A DNA stretch of 64,000 nucleotides from ZC4RG30 sp963812195 (GTDB taxonomy: Bacteria; Pseudomonadota; Gammaproteobacteria; Steroidobacterales; Steroidobacteraceae). Both the position numbers and the translations under genes were made by a program. Positions 7,629 through 16,528 of the stretch are shown here, piece after piece. The notes beneath the pieces are model-generated. The model searched no databases and was not told where the DNA came from. It worked only from the letters and a program-made list of their open reading frames with translations. Position 1 is the stretch's first letter; each line of letters starts with the position of its first letter. The stretch lies in NCBI GenBank assembly GCA_963812195.1, contig CAWEUI010000017.1, positions 62,001-126,000 of the forward strand, in the 5' to 3' direction.

Positions 7629-9233
7629 CTACCTGATCTGGCCCGCTGCAAACTGGTTGACACTCACAGCGCGTGATTGACTGCGCTCGGGCAGATGCTC
7701 GACCAGCCAGGCCAGCCGCGCACCGGATTGCGCCGACTGGAAACCATACACCAGCCTGAACACGCCCGCGGATCGCTCCAGCGGCCCATTCAGGCGCTCG
7801 TCGCACAGCACGAAGTAGTCCCGGTTGCGCTGCCGGCCCGCGAATGCACCGCCAAGCGCGTGCCGCTGGAGAAAGTCCTCGACCTGGCGCACCACGCGCT
7901 CGCGGCTGCGCGGCGTATTACCTTCGATGGCAACCCAGCGGGTGCCACGCTCGATGCTCGATACCAGCTGCAACGCCAGCCGGCGTGCCGCCAGCACACG
8001 CGTGTCCGCCCCCTGCGCCTGATCCCCGGCGAGCGTGCAGTTGGGCACCTCGTCGCGAAGCGGCGTGCGCGTGGCACGCAGTGCATTGACGCCACGCTGC
8101 GCGAATCGCGCACGCTGCTGCCGGTCGACCCACACGGCCGGTGTTGCCGAAGGGCGCAGCAACGCCGAGGTATCGTCATGCCACACGTCCGGCGCGCCAC
8201 TGCGCAGCAGCGTACCGATGGCCGCAGCCGACGGTGGGAACTGCACCGACTGGCCCAGCAGCCGGTCCTTCACGGTGACCCGGGGGAAGAACATCAGCGC
8301 GTCGGTGCTGTGGAAATGCCAATCGCCCAGCCCATCGAAGGCCGCCTGCGCCGTCGTCCAGCGCGCCGGGGGATCCACCAGCAACAACGCGTGCTGTTCG
8401 CGGCAGAAGCGCACACCAACCACCAGGACGCTCATGCCCAGATCCCGGTCCAGGGCCGGCGGCGGCAGATACAGGAAGTTGAAGCGCGGTCCGTCCGCAA
8501 GCGCAAACATGCCGCTGCGCTCGGCCTTCGAGCCGATCAGGTCGTAGTCCGACAACCAATGTCCGTCATCGCCATCGTCGTTGCACACGACATAGCCGAT
8601 CAGTGCGCCGGCATCCGGCCCCCGGGTGATGTCGGGTCGCGTGGCGGGCAGCGGCCCGGCCACACGCACCAGTTGCGATACCGCCAGCATGCGAGTCACG
8701 TCGCGCGCGGAACCGGCGAGAATCGAAACGCGTCGAAAGATCTCCTGCGCCTCGACCAGCTCCGAACCGCGCGAGCGCACCCGTTGCACCACCAGATTGA
8801 ACAGGTCCTGATCCTGCGGACCGATGCCGTCGTGATCGACCGAAGCGCGCAGGAATTCATGGCCCCCGGGACTGATGCCCGCCAGCGTAAGCCACCCGTT
8901 GCCGGCCGGCAGTTCAATGGTGGGCGCGCGCCCACCGGCCACCACGCGCACGATGACGGCCTGCCGGCCACCGTGTTCGAAGAACTGCTCGACGGCATGG
9001 GGCAGCAGGGAGTCGTGCCACAAGCCGCCGAAGCGCTGCTGGAACTGGGAAAAATCCTCGACCGGAACGGGCTCGTTCACCGGTCCCTTGAGGGTCCTGC
9101 CGACGAAGGCAACGACGCCAACCGGACCGGGTTCGATCACCGCGCCGGGCGGCGCAGCGAGATAGGGAATCGATTGCGGCGGCCCCGAGCCGAAGCCGCT
9201 GCCTGCGGATCCGGGGCCTTGCTGTACCCTCAC
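7629..9233 (-). CDS. Orphan contractile phage tail sheath-family protein
   Basis: 534 aa from a GTG start at 9231-9233, preceded by TAGG 7-8 nt upstream. After a Gly/Pro-rich N terminus comes the sheath signature: APPGAVIEPGPVGVVAFVGR, TLKGPVNEPVPVEDFSQFQQRFGG (about residues 22-70), a GGRQAVIVRVVAG strand, and a C-terminal sheath domain with RRLALQLVSSIERGTRWVAIEGN, VVRQVEDFLQRHALGGAF, DYFVLCDERLN. In phages, R-pyocins and eCIS these subunits form the contractile sheath around the tube. No tube, baseplate, terminator or ATPase gene is nearby, and the gene is packed into a housekeeping operon. The role is unknown; domestication is the inference. Confidence 0.8.
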   Translation of the reverse strand: MRVQQGPGSAGSGFGSGPPQSIPYLAAPPGAVIEPGPVGVVAFVGRTLKGPVNEPVPVEDFSQFQQRFGGLWHDSLLPHAVEQFFEHGGRQAVIVRVVAGGRAPTIELPAGNGWLTLAGISPGGHEFLRASVDHDGIGPQDQDLFNLVVQRVRSRGSELVEAQEIFRRVSILAGSARDVTRMLAVSQLVRVAGPLPATRPDITRGPDAGALIGYVVCNDDGDDGHWLSDYDLIGSKAERSGMFALADGPRFNFLYLPPPALDRDLGMSVLVVGVRFCREQHALLLVDPPARWTTAQAAFDGLGDWHFHSTDALMFFPRVTVKDRLLGQSVQFPPSAAAIGTLLRSGAPDVWHDDTSALLRPSATPAVWVDRQQRARFAQRGVNALRATRTPLRDEVPNCTLAGDQAQGADTRVLAARRLALQLVSSIERGTRWVAIEGNTPRSRERVVRQVEDFLQRHALGGAFAGRQRNRDYFVLCDERLNGPLERSAGVFRLVYGFQSAQSGARLAWLVEHLPERSQSRAVSVNQFAAGQIR

Positions 9234-9240
9234 AGCGAAC

Positions 9241-9372
9241 CTACCCTGCCTGCTGACTCTTCCCGGCCTGTGCCTCGCGTAACTTCTGCTCGTCGGCCGC
9301 GCGCGCTTCCGCATCCCGCTTGCGTGCAATTTCGTCGAGCATGATGCGGAGCCATTCCGAGAGCTGTGCCAT
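9241..9372 (-). CDS. 43-aa charged helical small protein of unknown function
   Basis: ATG at 9370-9372, stop TAG at 9241-9243. It begins MAQLSEWLRIMLDEIARKRD and continues as a Glu/Ala/Arg/Lys-rich helix (AEARAADEQKLREAQAGK) to a QQAG end. It fits exactly between its neighbours: 15 nt after the L,D-transpeptidase stop and 7 nt before the tail-sheath start, in the same direction. That spacing is what supports it as a real gene; its ribosome site (TTCGGGG) is poor. It could assist or anchor the sheath protein, but this is a guess from position only. Confidence 0.5.
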   Translation of the reverse strand: MAQLSEWLRIMLDEIARKRDAEARAADEQKLREAQAGKSQQAG

Positions 9373-9387
9373 CCCCGAAAGAATAGC

Positions 9388-10566
9388 CTAACTGCGCGGC
9401 GCCTGTCGCTGTTCGCCGACCATCTCCTTTACGTCGTTCTGCGTGGCCAGCGCCGGGTCATCGGCACCATCCCAGTTCGAACCATCCGGCACGCGATCCT
9501 CGACGCGAGGTGCCGCGGCAATCACGTCCTGCTCGGTCTGTTCATCCGCCGACACCGACAGCACCAGGCCACGTGGCGTCTTGGCGATCTGCCCGACGCG
9601 CTGCCAGTCGATGCTCTGCTTGCCGTCAACCAGCTTCTGCTGGATGTGCTGGTCGAAAGTCTTCGACAACGCCTTCGGACGCACCTTGCTCCAGTCGCGC
9701 TTGTCGTCCTCGAGCACGTCATAGGCCTGCAGGTAGACCTGGTTGTCATGCCAGCCGAAGACGAATGGCTGGTTGACCACGGTAACCGGCGTGCCCCGGT
9801 CGACCATGCCGAAGAGCTGATCGATGTCCTCGGGATACAGCCGGATGCAGCCATGGCTGGAACGCAGCCCGACGCCGTAGGGCTTGTTGGTGCCGTGGAT
9901 CAGGTAGCCGGGCCAGGCCAGCGTGAGCTTGAACGCGCCGAGCGGATTGTCCGGCCCGGCCGGAACCACTCTGGGCAGGATCTCGCCGAACTCCTCCTTG
10001 TGCTCCTGGCGCACCGAGGCCGGCGGTGTCCAGGTGGGATCCTTCACCTTGGCGATGACTTTCGTCCTGCCCTCGGGCGTGGACCAGCCGACCTTGCCGA
10101 TGCCGATCGGATAGGTGTAGACAACCTGCTTCTCGCCCTTCTTCGCGGGCGGGAAATAGAAGATGCGCAGCGCGGCGATGTTCACCACGATGCCCTGACG
10201 CCGCACCAGCGGCAGCACGAAGCGGGTCGGCACGACCACCTCGCGGCCCACGCCGGGCAGCCACGGATCCACGCCGGGATTGGCGCGCAGTATTTCCTGG
10301 TAGCCGACGTCGAAGCGTCGTGCGATATCCGGCAGCGTGTCGTTGGCCCCGACCACCGTCACCTGCAGCTGCCCGACCACATCCTCGCCGGGCCCGATTT
10401 CGAAACGGTGGGTGGCTACCGGTGGCGCGAACTTCGGTGGCGGAGGCGGCGCGGGCTGTTCCACGACCGCGGGTGGAGCCGGCGGGGGAATCGGTGGACC
10501 AAGCAGGGAGCAGGCCGGCAGCAGCGCGGCCAATCCCAGCGGCAGCAGCAATCGGTGGATCTTCAT
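9388..10566 (-). CDS. LysM / L,D-transpeptidase (YkuD) lipoprotein
   Basis: 392 aa. The start at 10566 gives a lipoprotein signal with lipobox LLPAC-S (Cys about residue 19), then a Pro-rich linker (residues 24-46), a LysM-like segment (DTLPDIARRFDVGYQEILRAN, about 75-95) and a YkuD domain with the catalytic motif HGTNKPYGVG…SSHGCIRL near residue 235. The family makes 3-3 peptidoglycan cross-links or attaches lipoproteins to peptidoglycan in the periplasm. A tail of about 110 residues follows the catalytic domain. Lies 31 nt after the second TPM gene and just upstream of the 43-aa ORF and the tail sheath gene. Confidence 0.9.
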   Translation of the reverse strand: MKIHRLLLPLGLAALLPACSLLGPPIPPPAPPAVVEQPAPPPPPKFAPPVATHRFEIGPGEDVVGQLQVTVVGANDTLPDIARRFDVGYQEILRANPGVDPWLPGVGREVVVPTRFVLPLVRRQGIVVNIAALRIFYFPPAKKGEKQVVYTYPIGIGKVGWSTPEGRTKVIAKVKDPTWTPPASVRQEHKEEFGEILPRVVPAGPDNPLGAFKLTLAWPGYLIHGTNKPYGVGLRSSHGCIRLYPEDIDQLFGMVDRGTPVTVVNQPFVFGWHDNQVYLQAYDVLEDDKRDWSKVRPKALSKTFDQHIQQKLVDGKQSIDWQRVGQIAKTPRGLVLSVSADEQTEQDVIAAAPRVEDRVPDGSNWDGADDPALATQNDVKEMVGEQRQAPRS

Positions 10567-10597
10567 GCGGGTGATTATGACACCGCGGTTGCCGTGG

Positions 10598-11095
10598 CTA
10601 CAGGAGCAGCGGCTGATCGGGCAGTTCATTGCGCGGCGCCGCACCCGAAGCGGCGGGAAAGTACTGCTCCAGCAGTCGCCCGGCACCCTCGACGGCCGCC
10701 ATGGCGCCCTGCCCGTACCGCCCGGCACGGAATTCGCCCTCGACCTGCCGGCACAGCGCGTCCCACTCCTGCTGGGGCACGGCCCGGGCCAGCGCCCGGT
10801 CGGCCACGATCTCCACGGCGCGCTCGGCGTGCAGCACGTAGATCAGCACGCCATTGTTGTGCTCGGTATCCCACACCCGCAGCAGCCCGAATACCTCCAG
10901 CGCCCGCTCGCGCGGCGTGAGACCGCCGATCAGGTCGCCCAGCTCCAGCGCATGTTCCACCGCAAAGCGCACCTCTCCGGGACGGCTGCGCTCGATCTCG
11001 CCGATGCGCGCCTGGATGCGCGCCAGCAGTTCCGGCCGGTAGTGCAGCCGCAGCGTCCACAGCGGCGTCAGCAGATGTCGCAGGATGCGCAGCAT
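10598..11095 (-). CDS. TPM-domain protein (second copy, cytosolic type)
   Basis: 165 aa. Starts at 11095, right after the stop of the first TPM gene at 11097. The TPM core is visible: ARIGEIERSRPGEVRFAVEHAL, TPRERALEVFGLLRVWDTEHNNGVLIYVLHAERAVEIVADRAL, then WDALCRQVEGEFRAGRYGQGAMAAVEGAGRLL. There is no signal peptide or membrane segment. This is the partner usually seen after a LemA gene and a membrane-anchored TPM gene. The molecular function of the trio is not established; roles in envelope homeostasis have been suggested. Reads as intact. Confidence 0.8.
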   Translation of the reverse strand: MLRILRHLLTPLWTLRLHYRPELLARIQARIGEIERSRPGEVRFAVEHALELGDLIGGLTPRERALEVFGLLRVWDTEHNNGVLIYVLHAERAVEIVADRALARAVPQQEWDALCRQVEGEFRAGRYGQGAMAAVEGAGRLLEQYFPAASGAAPRNELPDQPLLL

Positions 11096-11096
11096 C

Positions 11097-12004
11097 TCAC
11101 CAGCGCCCGGAGGCGCCACCGCCGCCGAAACTGCCGCCACCGCCGCTGAAGCCGCCGCCCCCGCCGAAACTGCCACCCCGCCGCCGAAGCCACCGCCGCC
11201 GAAGCCACCGCCCCAGCCGCCGCCAAAACCACCGAAGCCACCACCGCGCCGTCCGCCGCCGCGCGCGGCTATCCCGGTGAACATGGCAAACAGCCAGGCC
11301 AGTACCCCGCCGGCGATTGCCAGGCCCAGCACGCTGGACACCAGCCACACCGCTGCGCCGGCCACACCGCCGGTGGCCAGCGAACCCAGCGTGCGCCCCA
11401 GTACCGCGCGCAGGATGCCGCCGACCACGATCACGCCGAAGATCAGCAACGGCAACAGACGCATTGCGCCGTCACCGCGCGCGTGCCAGCTTCGATCCGG
11501 TGGCGGCAACGGCTCGCCATCGACCACCTGCATCAATGCGGTCGAGTCCGGCGCTCGACGCCGCCGTAGAAATCGCCCTGCGCGAAACAGCGGCTTGATC
11601 GTCTCGTCGATGATGCGATTTGCGGTCGCGTCGGTCAGCGCGCCTTCCAGGCCGCGGCCCGACCTCGATGCGCAAGCGCGGTCGATCCTATCGCGACCAG
11701 CAGCAGCACGCCGTCATCGACGCTTCTCGCGCCCCAGCTTCCAGGCCTCGACGACCCGGATGGAGTACTGCTCGATGGTCTCGGGCTGTGTGGTCGGCAC
11801 GATCAGCACCGCGATCTGCGCCCCCTTGCGCTGCTCGAACTGCGGCGAGCCTGGCGTCGAGCTCGGCCTGCTGGCCGGCCGTGAGCGTGCCGGTGAGATC
11901 GGTGACGCGCTGAGGTAAGCGGCGGAACGGCTGCAGTCCTCGGCCCGCGGCGCACCCGCCGGCAGGCCCACCAGCAGCAGCGCCGCCAGCAGCGCCCGGA
12001 TCAT
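11097..12004 (-). pseudogene. Membrane-anchored TPM-domain protein (YgcG type), frameshifted
   Basis: The reading frame is broken several times. Pieces found in order: signal peptide MIRALLAALLLVGLPAGAPRA (start 12004, overlapping the lemA stop); RVTDLTGTLTAGQQAELDARLA in another frame; QFEQRKGAQIAVLIVPTTQPETIEQYSIRV; DDGVLLLV; a piece matching LTDATANRIIDETIKPLF in yet another frame; then a frame with LLPLLIFGVIVVGGIL and a second TM segment, and a Gly/Phe/Ser-rich tail ending ASGRW. Together these make a complete YgcG-like protein. Since the conserved blocks are all preserved, sequence error is more likely than decay. Breaks lie near 11.85, 11.72, 11.67, 11.58 and 11.2 kb. Confidence 0.7.
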
Positions 12005-12600
12005 TGCGCGCCGAAGTCCACCGACGGCGGGCTTGGCGATTGCCGCCTCGTTCTCCACCGTGAAGTTCGGCTTCACCTTGTAGCCGAACATCATCGCCGT
12101 CAGGTTGCACGGGAACGAACGCACGGTGGTGTTGTACTGGCTGCACCGCGTCGATGTAGCGATTGCGCGCGACCGTGATGCGGTTCTCGGTGCCTTCCAG
12201 CTGCGCCTGCAGGTCGCGGAAATTCTGGTCGGACTTCAACTGCGGATAGTTCTCCTGCACGGCCAGCAGGCGCTTGAGCGCTGCGAAGTCAGCTGGCCCT
12301 GCGCGGCCTGGAATTTCTGCGAACGCGGCCGGGTCGTTGATCAGCTCGGGCGTGGCCTGGATGCTGCCGACCCTGGCGCGCGCCTCGGTGACGCCCAGCA
12401 GCACGGTCTGCTCCTGCTCGGCGAATCCCTTCACGGTGTTGACCAGATTGGGGATCAGATCGGCGCGGCGCTGGTACTGGTTCACGCACTTCGCCCAGGC
12501 TCGCCTTGACTGCTCGTCCTGCGGTCTGGAGCTTGTTGTAGCCGCAGCCGGACAGCAGCACCAGGGCTGTGGCCACCAGAATCGACTTCCATGCACGCAT
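12001..12600 (-). pseudogene. lemA: LemA-family lipoprotein, frameshifted
   Basis: ATG at 12598-12600 with GGGAGG 8 nt upstream gives MRAWKSILVATALVLLSGCGYNKLQT, a lipoprotein signal with lipobox LSGC. The LemA body then continues in other frames: NQYQRRADLIPNLVNTVKGF, ARARVGSIQATPELINDPAAF, LKRLLAVQENYPQLKSDQNFRDLQAQLEGTENRITVARNRYIDAV, YNTTVRSFP-type residues across 12.13 kb, and FGYKVKPNFTVENEAAIAKPAV, DFGAQ stop. Single-base changes near 12.52, 12.49, 12.30, 12.27, 12.13 and 12.03 kb restore a standard LemA of about 195 residues. Heads the lemA-TPM-TPM operon. Confidence 0.7.
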
Positions 12601-12689
12601 GCCGCATTCCTCCCGCAATCACCGGATTCCATCGCTCAGGCGCGATTCTCGCACGGGCGCCGGGGCCCGTGCAGCGGCGCGGGGGAATG

Positions 12690-12887
12690 CTAGTGCAGGG
12701 TCGCCCAGTTGAGGATGCGGATGTCTTCGGCCGGCAGGTCGAAGCTGGTGGCGATCAGGGCACGCAGCTCGGCCAGCTCGCTCTCGGGGCGCAATGCCTT
12801 GCGCAGTTCGACCACGCCGCTGTACTCGCCGGGGCCGGCAACCGGGGGCAACTCGGTGACAAAGTGGGCGTAGTACTTGCGCGACAT
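12690..12887 (-). CDS. Small conserved hypothetical protein, 65 aa
   Basis: ATG at 12885-12887; begins MSRKYYAHFVTELPPV and ends LPAEDIRILNWATLH. The amphipathic LRKALRPESELAELRALIATSFDLPAEDI section reads as two helices. No signal peptide or metal motif. The open frame extends 15 codons upstream, but the MSRK start is the more natural one. Ends 89 nt upstream of lemA on the same strand and is divergent from greB. I do not recognise its family. Confidence 0.5.
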   Translation of the reverse strand: MSRKYYAHFVTELPPVAGPGEYSGVVELRKALRPESELAELRALIATSFDLPAEDIRILNWATLH

Positions 12888-12997
12888 AGAATGGGCCTCC
12901 ATGAGCAGCCTATGCCCCGCCTGCAACCGCAACTGTGCTTGTGCGCACAGATCGCCACCATGATCGGACGTCAGCCGCCAGAGCCGGGGATTGGCTG

Positions 12998-13495
12998 ATG
13001 GGCCGCTATCGCGTGCCCGCGAAGCCGGGCTCGAAGTACGTGACTCCGGCCGGATACGCCCGCCTGAAGGCGGAACTGGATCAGCTGTGGCGCGTGGAAC
13101 GACCGCAGGTCACCGCGGCGGTCAGCGCCGCCGCTGCGCAGGGCGATCGCTCCGAGAATGCCGAATACACCTACGGCAAGCGCCGGCTGCGCGAGATCGA
13201 CTCGCGCGTGCGGCACCTGCGCAAGCGGCTGGACGGCATGGTGGTGGTGGACCAGCCACCCTCGGATCCCCGGCGTGTGTTCTTCGGTGCCCGGGTAACG
13301 CTCGAGGACGAGGCCGGCCGCGAACTACGCTACCGCATCGTCGGTCCGGACGAGTTCGACATGCAGGACGGGTACATCAGCATGGACGCGCCGCTGGCGC
13401 GCGCCCTGCTGGGCAGGCATCTGGACGATGAAGTCGTGGTGCAGGTCGCGGGCCGGCAGGCCCGCTACGCGATCACGGACATCGAATACGGCTGA
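12998..13495 (+). CDS. greB: Transcription elongation factor GreB
   Basis: 165 aa from ATG at 12998. N-terminal coiled coil (about residues 10-80) with the acidic tip DRSENAEYTYGKRRLREID near residues 49-67, which reaches into the RNA polymerase secondary channel and stimulates cleavage of backtracked RNA. The C-terminal FKBP-like domain includes RVFFGARVTLEDEAG, YRIVGPDEFD and SMDAPLARALLGRHLDDEVVVQV. The extra basic residues around RYRVPAKPGSKYVTPAGY favour GreB over GreA. Ends 5 nt before the convergent hss gene. Confidence 0.9.
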   Translation: MGRYRVPAKPGSKYVTPAGYARLKAELDQLWRVERPQVTAAVSAAAAQGDRSENAEYTYGKRRLREIDSRVRHLRKRLDGMVVVDQPPSDPRRVFFGARVTLEDEAGRELRYRIVGPDEFDMQDGYISMDAPLARALLGRHLDDEVVVQVAGRQARYAITDIEYG

Positions 13496-13500
13496 GCCGG

Positions 13501-14927
13501 CTAGATGACCCGCACGTTCTTGAACTGCCACGGATCGGACATGTCCAGATCCTCCGGGAACAGGCTCTCCCTGTCGGACAGCGGCGACCAGTCCGTGTAG
13601 GCGCCGGCCATCGTGCCCAGATAGGGCTTGCAGATCTCCAGGATCCGCTTGTGGTCCAGTTCGTCCGGCTCCTCGAGCCCCTGATCGGGGTTTTCGATCG
13701 CCCACACCATGCCGGCCAGTGCCGCGATGGTTACCTGCAACCCGGTGGCGTTGTTGTACGGCGCGAGCTTGCGGGTTTCCTCGATGGAAAGCTGCGAGCC
13801 GTACCAGTAGGCATTCTTCTTGTGGCCGGCCAGCAGCACGCCAAGCTCGTCGATGCCGGAGGTGATGTCGTCCATCATGATCCGCTTGCGCGGCTGCATC
13901 TGCCAGTTGCGCCCGGCGAGCTCGTGAATGGACAGCACCGCGTTGTCGCAGGGGTGGTAGGCGTAATGCGAGGTCGGCCGGTAGACGACATCGCCGTGCT
14001 TCTTTACCGTGTAGTAATCGGCAAGCGAGATGGATTCGCTGTGCGTGATCAGGAAGCCGTGAATCGGTCCGGCCTTCGGCGTCCAGGTGCGCACGCGCGT
14101 GGCGGCACCGGGCTGACTCAGGTAGATGGCCGCCTGGCAGCCGAAGTCGTGCCGCTTGGCATCGCGCGGGAAATTGCGCTCGTGCGTACCCCAGCCGAGT
14201 TCGGCCGGCTGGCTGCCTTCGCTGACGAACCCGTCCACCGACCAGGTGTTGACGAACTCGCCCACTTGCTTCGGGTGGCTGGAAACCTGCGTATCGCGCT
14301 CGGCGATGTGGATCACCTTCACGCCCAGCGCCTGGGCCAGTTCGCGCCCATTCCTGCCGGCTGGCCGGTTCGGGCTTGTCCTTGTCCACGCCGATGTCGC
14401 GCTTCAGGTGCAGCAGGGCCTGCCTTCACGAAGTGCGAGACCAGCCCCGGATTCGCGCCGTGCGTGATCACGGCGGTGGGATTCTTCGCCGTCAGGTCCG
14501 TGCGCAGTGCCAGCGCGTCGTCGCGCAGCGCGTAATTGGTGCGCCGACCCGGCGCCAGCGTGGGGTCGGTATAGCCACCCGCCCAGGGCTCGATGCAGGT
14601 ATCGATGTACAGCGCGCCGCGCTCCCAGCAATGCCGGATCAGCGCGATGCTGGAGACATCCACGGACAGGTTCACGAGGAAGTCGCCACGGCCAAGCAAC
14701 CCGTCGAGCACGCGCCGGTAGTTCTCGCGCACCAGCGGTTCGACGATGAAGCGTACGCCGAGCCGCTCGGCCTCCTCCTTGCCGGCATCTTCGGCGGTAA
14801 CCACCACGATGCGCGTGGCAGGAATGCCGATGTGGCGCAGGATCAGCGGCAGGATGCCCTGCCCGATGCTGCCGAAGCCAACCATGACAATGCGCCCGGG
14901 AAACTCGACGTGAACCTTGTGACTCAT
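13501..14927 (-). pseudogene. hss: Homospermidine synthase, interrupted by two frameshifts
   Basis: Reads in three frames: MSHKVHVEFPGRIVMVGFGSIGQG… down to GANPGLVSHFVKA (14927 to about 14424), then DKDKPEPASRQEW (about 14.42-14.35 kb), then VIHIAERDTQVSSHPKQVGEFVNTWSVDGF… to a normal end at 13501. Removing one base near 14,421 and one near 14,342 yields an uninterrupted protein of about 475 aa. The Rossmann GFGSIG and the SVDVSSIALIRHCWERGALYIDTCIEPW segment identify homospermidine synthase, which makes sym-homospermidine from putrescine and/or spermidine with NAD. It stands near speA, which feeds putrescine. Probably functional in reality. Confidence 0.8.
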
Positions 14928-14929
14928 GA

Positions 14930-15613
14930 TCAACCAGCACCCTCATCCATCATCTTCTGCCAGCCCGGTGGCAGTGTCCGTTCGTAACCCGGCAGGCCTG
15001 CCATGCGCCGCAGCCAGCGCGCCAGCTGCGGATAGTGCACTTCGGCCGGCAGGAAGCGGCTTGCCAGCTCCTGCGCCCCGGGACGCAATAAGGCCCGATG
15101 CAGCAGGCGGATGCAAGGGTAGATCGCCACGTCCGCCGCCGAGACGCGATCACCCACGATCCACTCGCCCCTGGACAGCCGTGCCTCGATGGTGCGCGCC
15201 TCGCGCGCCACGGTGTGCATCGCGCGCAGCAGCGGCGCCTCACCGAAGCGCGGCGCCGGCCGGGCAAGCTCGTCGATGATGCGCATCAGGTCCGTCTCGA
15301 TATAGGCCTGAAATTCGAGTATCACGCGCATGATCACGCCCGCTTCCTCGGGCGAGAGCCCGAACAGCGGCGGTGAGGGATACTTGCGCTCCAGGTAGTA
15401 CAGCACCGCGATGGATTCGAACACCACGTACTCGCCGTCGCGCAACACGGGCAGACGGCCGCGCGGATTCATCGCCAGCATCTGCGGCGACTTGTGCTCG
15501 TGCAGATCGGTCTGCAGCAGGTGGCTGCGCCAGGGCAGGCCTTTGAGCGTGAGCGCCAGCAGTACACGCCAGCAATACGGACTGCCCGCAGTCCAGTAGA
15601 CTTCGATCGCCAC
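14930..15613 (-). CDS. Glutathione S-transferase family protein
   Basis: 227 aa from a GTG start at 15611-15613. Thioredoxin-like N domain: EVYWTAGSPYCWRVLLALTLKGLPW (catalytic-site SPYC), NPRGRLPVLRDG with the cis-Pro, and VFESIAVLYYLERKY with the glutathione-binding ES pair. All-helical C domain follows (residues 90-225) with the N-capping box VSAADVAIYPCIRLL. Substrate unknown. Its stop lies 2 nt upstream of the hss start, so the two may be co-transcribed. Confidence 0.88.
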   Translation of the reverse strand: MAIEVYWTAGSPYCWRVLLALTLKGLPWRSHLLQTDLHEHKSPQMLAMNPRGRLPVLRDGEYVVFESIAVLYYLERKYPSPPLFGLSPEEAGVIMRVILEFQAYIETDLMRIIDELARPAPRFGEAPLLRAMHTVAREARTIEARLSRGEWIVGDRVSAADVAIYPCIRLLHRALLRPGAQELASRFLPAEVHYPQLARWLRRMAGLPGYERTLPPGWQKMMDEGAG

Positions 15614-15669
15614 GGCGTGAGCAGGGCCTTGGTGTGGAAACGGGCGGGAATTGTAGCGATGATGACCAC

Positions 15670-16524
15670 ATGACGACACGGGACGACACGCCGCTGCTCG
15701 ACGCCGCAGCCCTGCGCGGGCTGCTGGGGCAGCCGGACGTGCTGGTCGTGGATTGCCGGCATGACCTGGCCGATCCGGGCTACGGCGCCCGGGCATACGC
15801 TGCCGGTCATATCCCGGGCGCCGTGTTCGCCTCCGTGGAAGAGGACCTGGCCTCGCCCAAGCGCGCCGATACCGGCCGACACCCACTGCCCACGCCTTCG
15901 CAATTCGCCGGCGTGCTGGGCCGCTGGGGATTCACCTCCCGCTCACGCGTAATTACCTATGACCAGGGCAACGGCGCGTGGGCCGCCCGCTTGTGGTGGA
16001 TGTTGCGATCACGCGGGCACCGGCACGTCCAGGTACTCGATGGAGGCCTCGCCGCCTGGCAGGCCGCCGGTGGCGCGCTCACGACGGACGTGCCGCCAGC
16101 GCGCGCCGGCAGCGTGGAAGCACGGGAATTCACCGACGTGGTCGGCACCGCCGAGGTGGCCGCCATGCTGGCGACCGGAAACGTCACGCTGTTTGACGCG
16201 CGCCCCGCAGATCGATTTGCGGGCCGCAATGAAACCGTCGACCCCGTGGCCGGACACGTGCCGGGCGCGATCAGCATGCCGTTCGCAGGCAATCTGGGTC
16301 CGGACCTGCACTTCCTGCCGGTCAGCGCGCTGCGCGAGCGGTGGGTGCCACTGGCCACGCGCGCCGGCGACACACCACTGGTGGCCATGTGCGGCTCCGG
16401 CGTCACGGCCTGCCACAATCTGCTGGCGATGGAACTGGCCGGTGTTCACGGCGCACGGCTCTACGTGGGCAGCTTCAGCGAATGGATCACCGATCCGGCA
16501 AGACCGGTTGCCACGGAGGGTTGA
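15670..16524 (+). CDS. Thiosulfate / 3-mercaptopyruvate sulfurtransferase (tandem rhodanese)
   Basis: 284 aa, two rhodanese domains. The N-terminal inactive domain holds VVDCRHDLADPGYGARAYAAGHIPGAVF and GNGAWAARLWWMLR (no Cys at the loop). The C-terminal domain has DARPADRFAGRNE, GHVPGAISMPF and the active-site loop CGSGVTACHN. The CGSGVTA loop is nearer to mercaptopyruvate sulfurtransferase (SseA) than to the CRKGVTA loop of thiosulfate sulfurtransferase. ATG at 15670, divergent from the GST gene with a 56-nt gap. speA follows 4 nt after the stop. Confidence 0.87.
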   Translation: MTTRDDTPLLDAAALRGLLGQPDVLVVDCRHDLADPGYGARAYAAGHIPGAVFASVEEDLASPKRADTGRHPLPTPSQFAGVLGRWGFTSRSRVITYDQGNGAWAARLWWMLRSRGHRHVQVLDGGLAAWQAAGGALTTDVPPARAGSVEAREFTDVVGTAEVAAMLATGNVTLFDARPADRFAGRNETVDPVAGHVPGAISMPFAGNLGPDLHFLPVSALRERWVPLATRAGDTPLVAMCGSGVTACHNLLAMELAGVHGARLYVGSFSEWITDPARPVATEG

Positions 16525-16528
16525 ACGC

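Noticed and set aside
7629..9233. Prophage remnant
   Set aside because: No other phage gene, integrase or attachment repeat near, and the gene has tight operon spacing with housekeeping neighbours.
11100..11270. Tandem repeat or CRISPR-like array
   Set aside because: The repeats are Gly-rich codons (GGFGGG) of the TPM protein tail, with no constant spacer.
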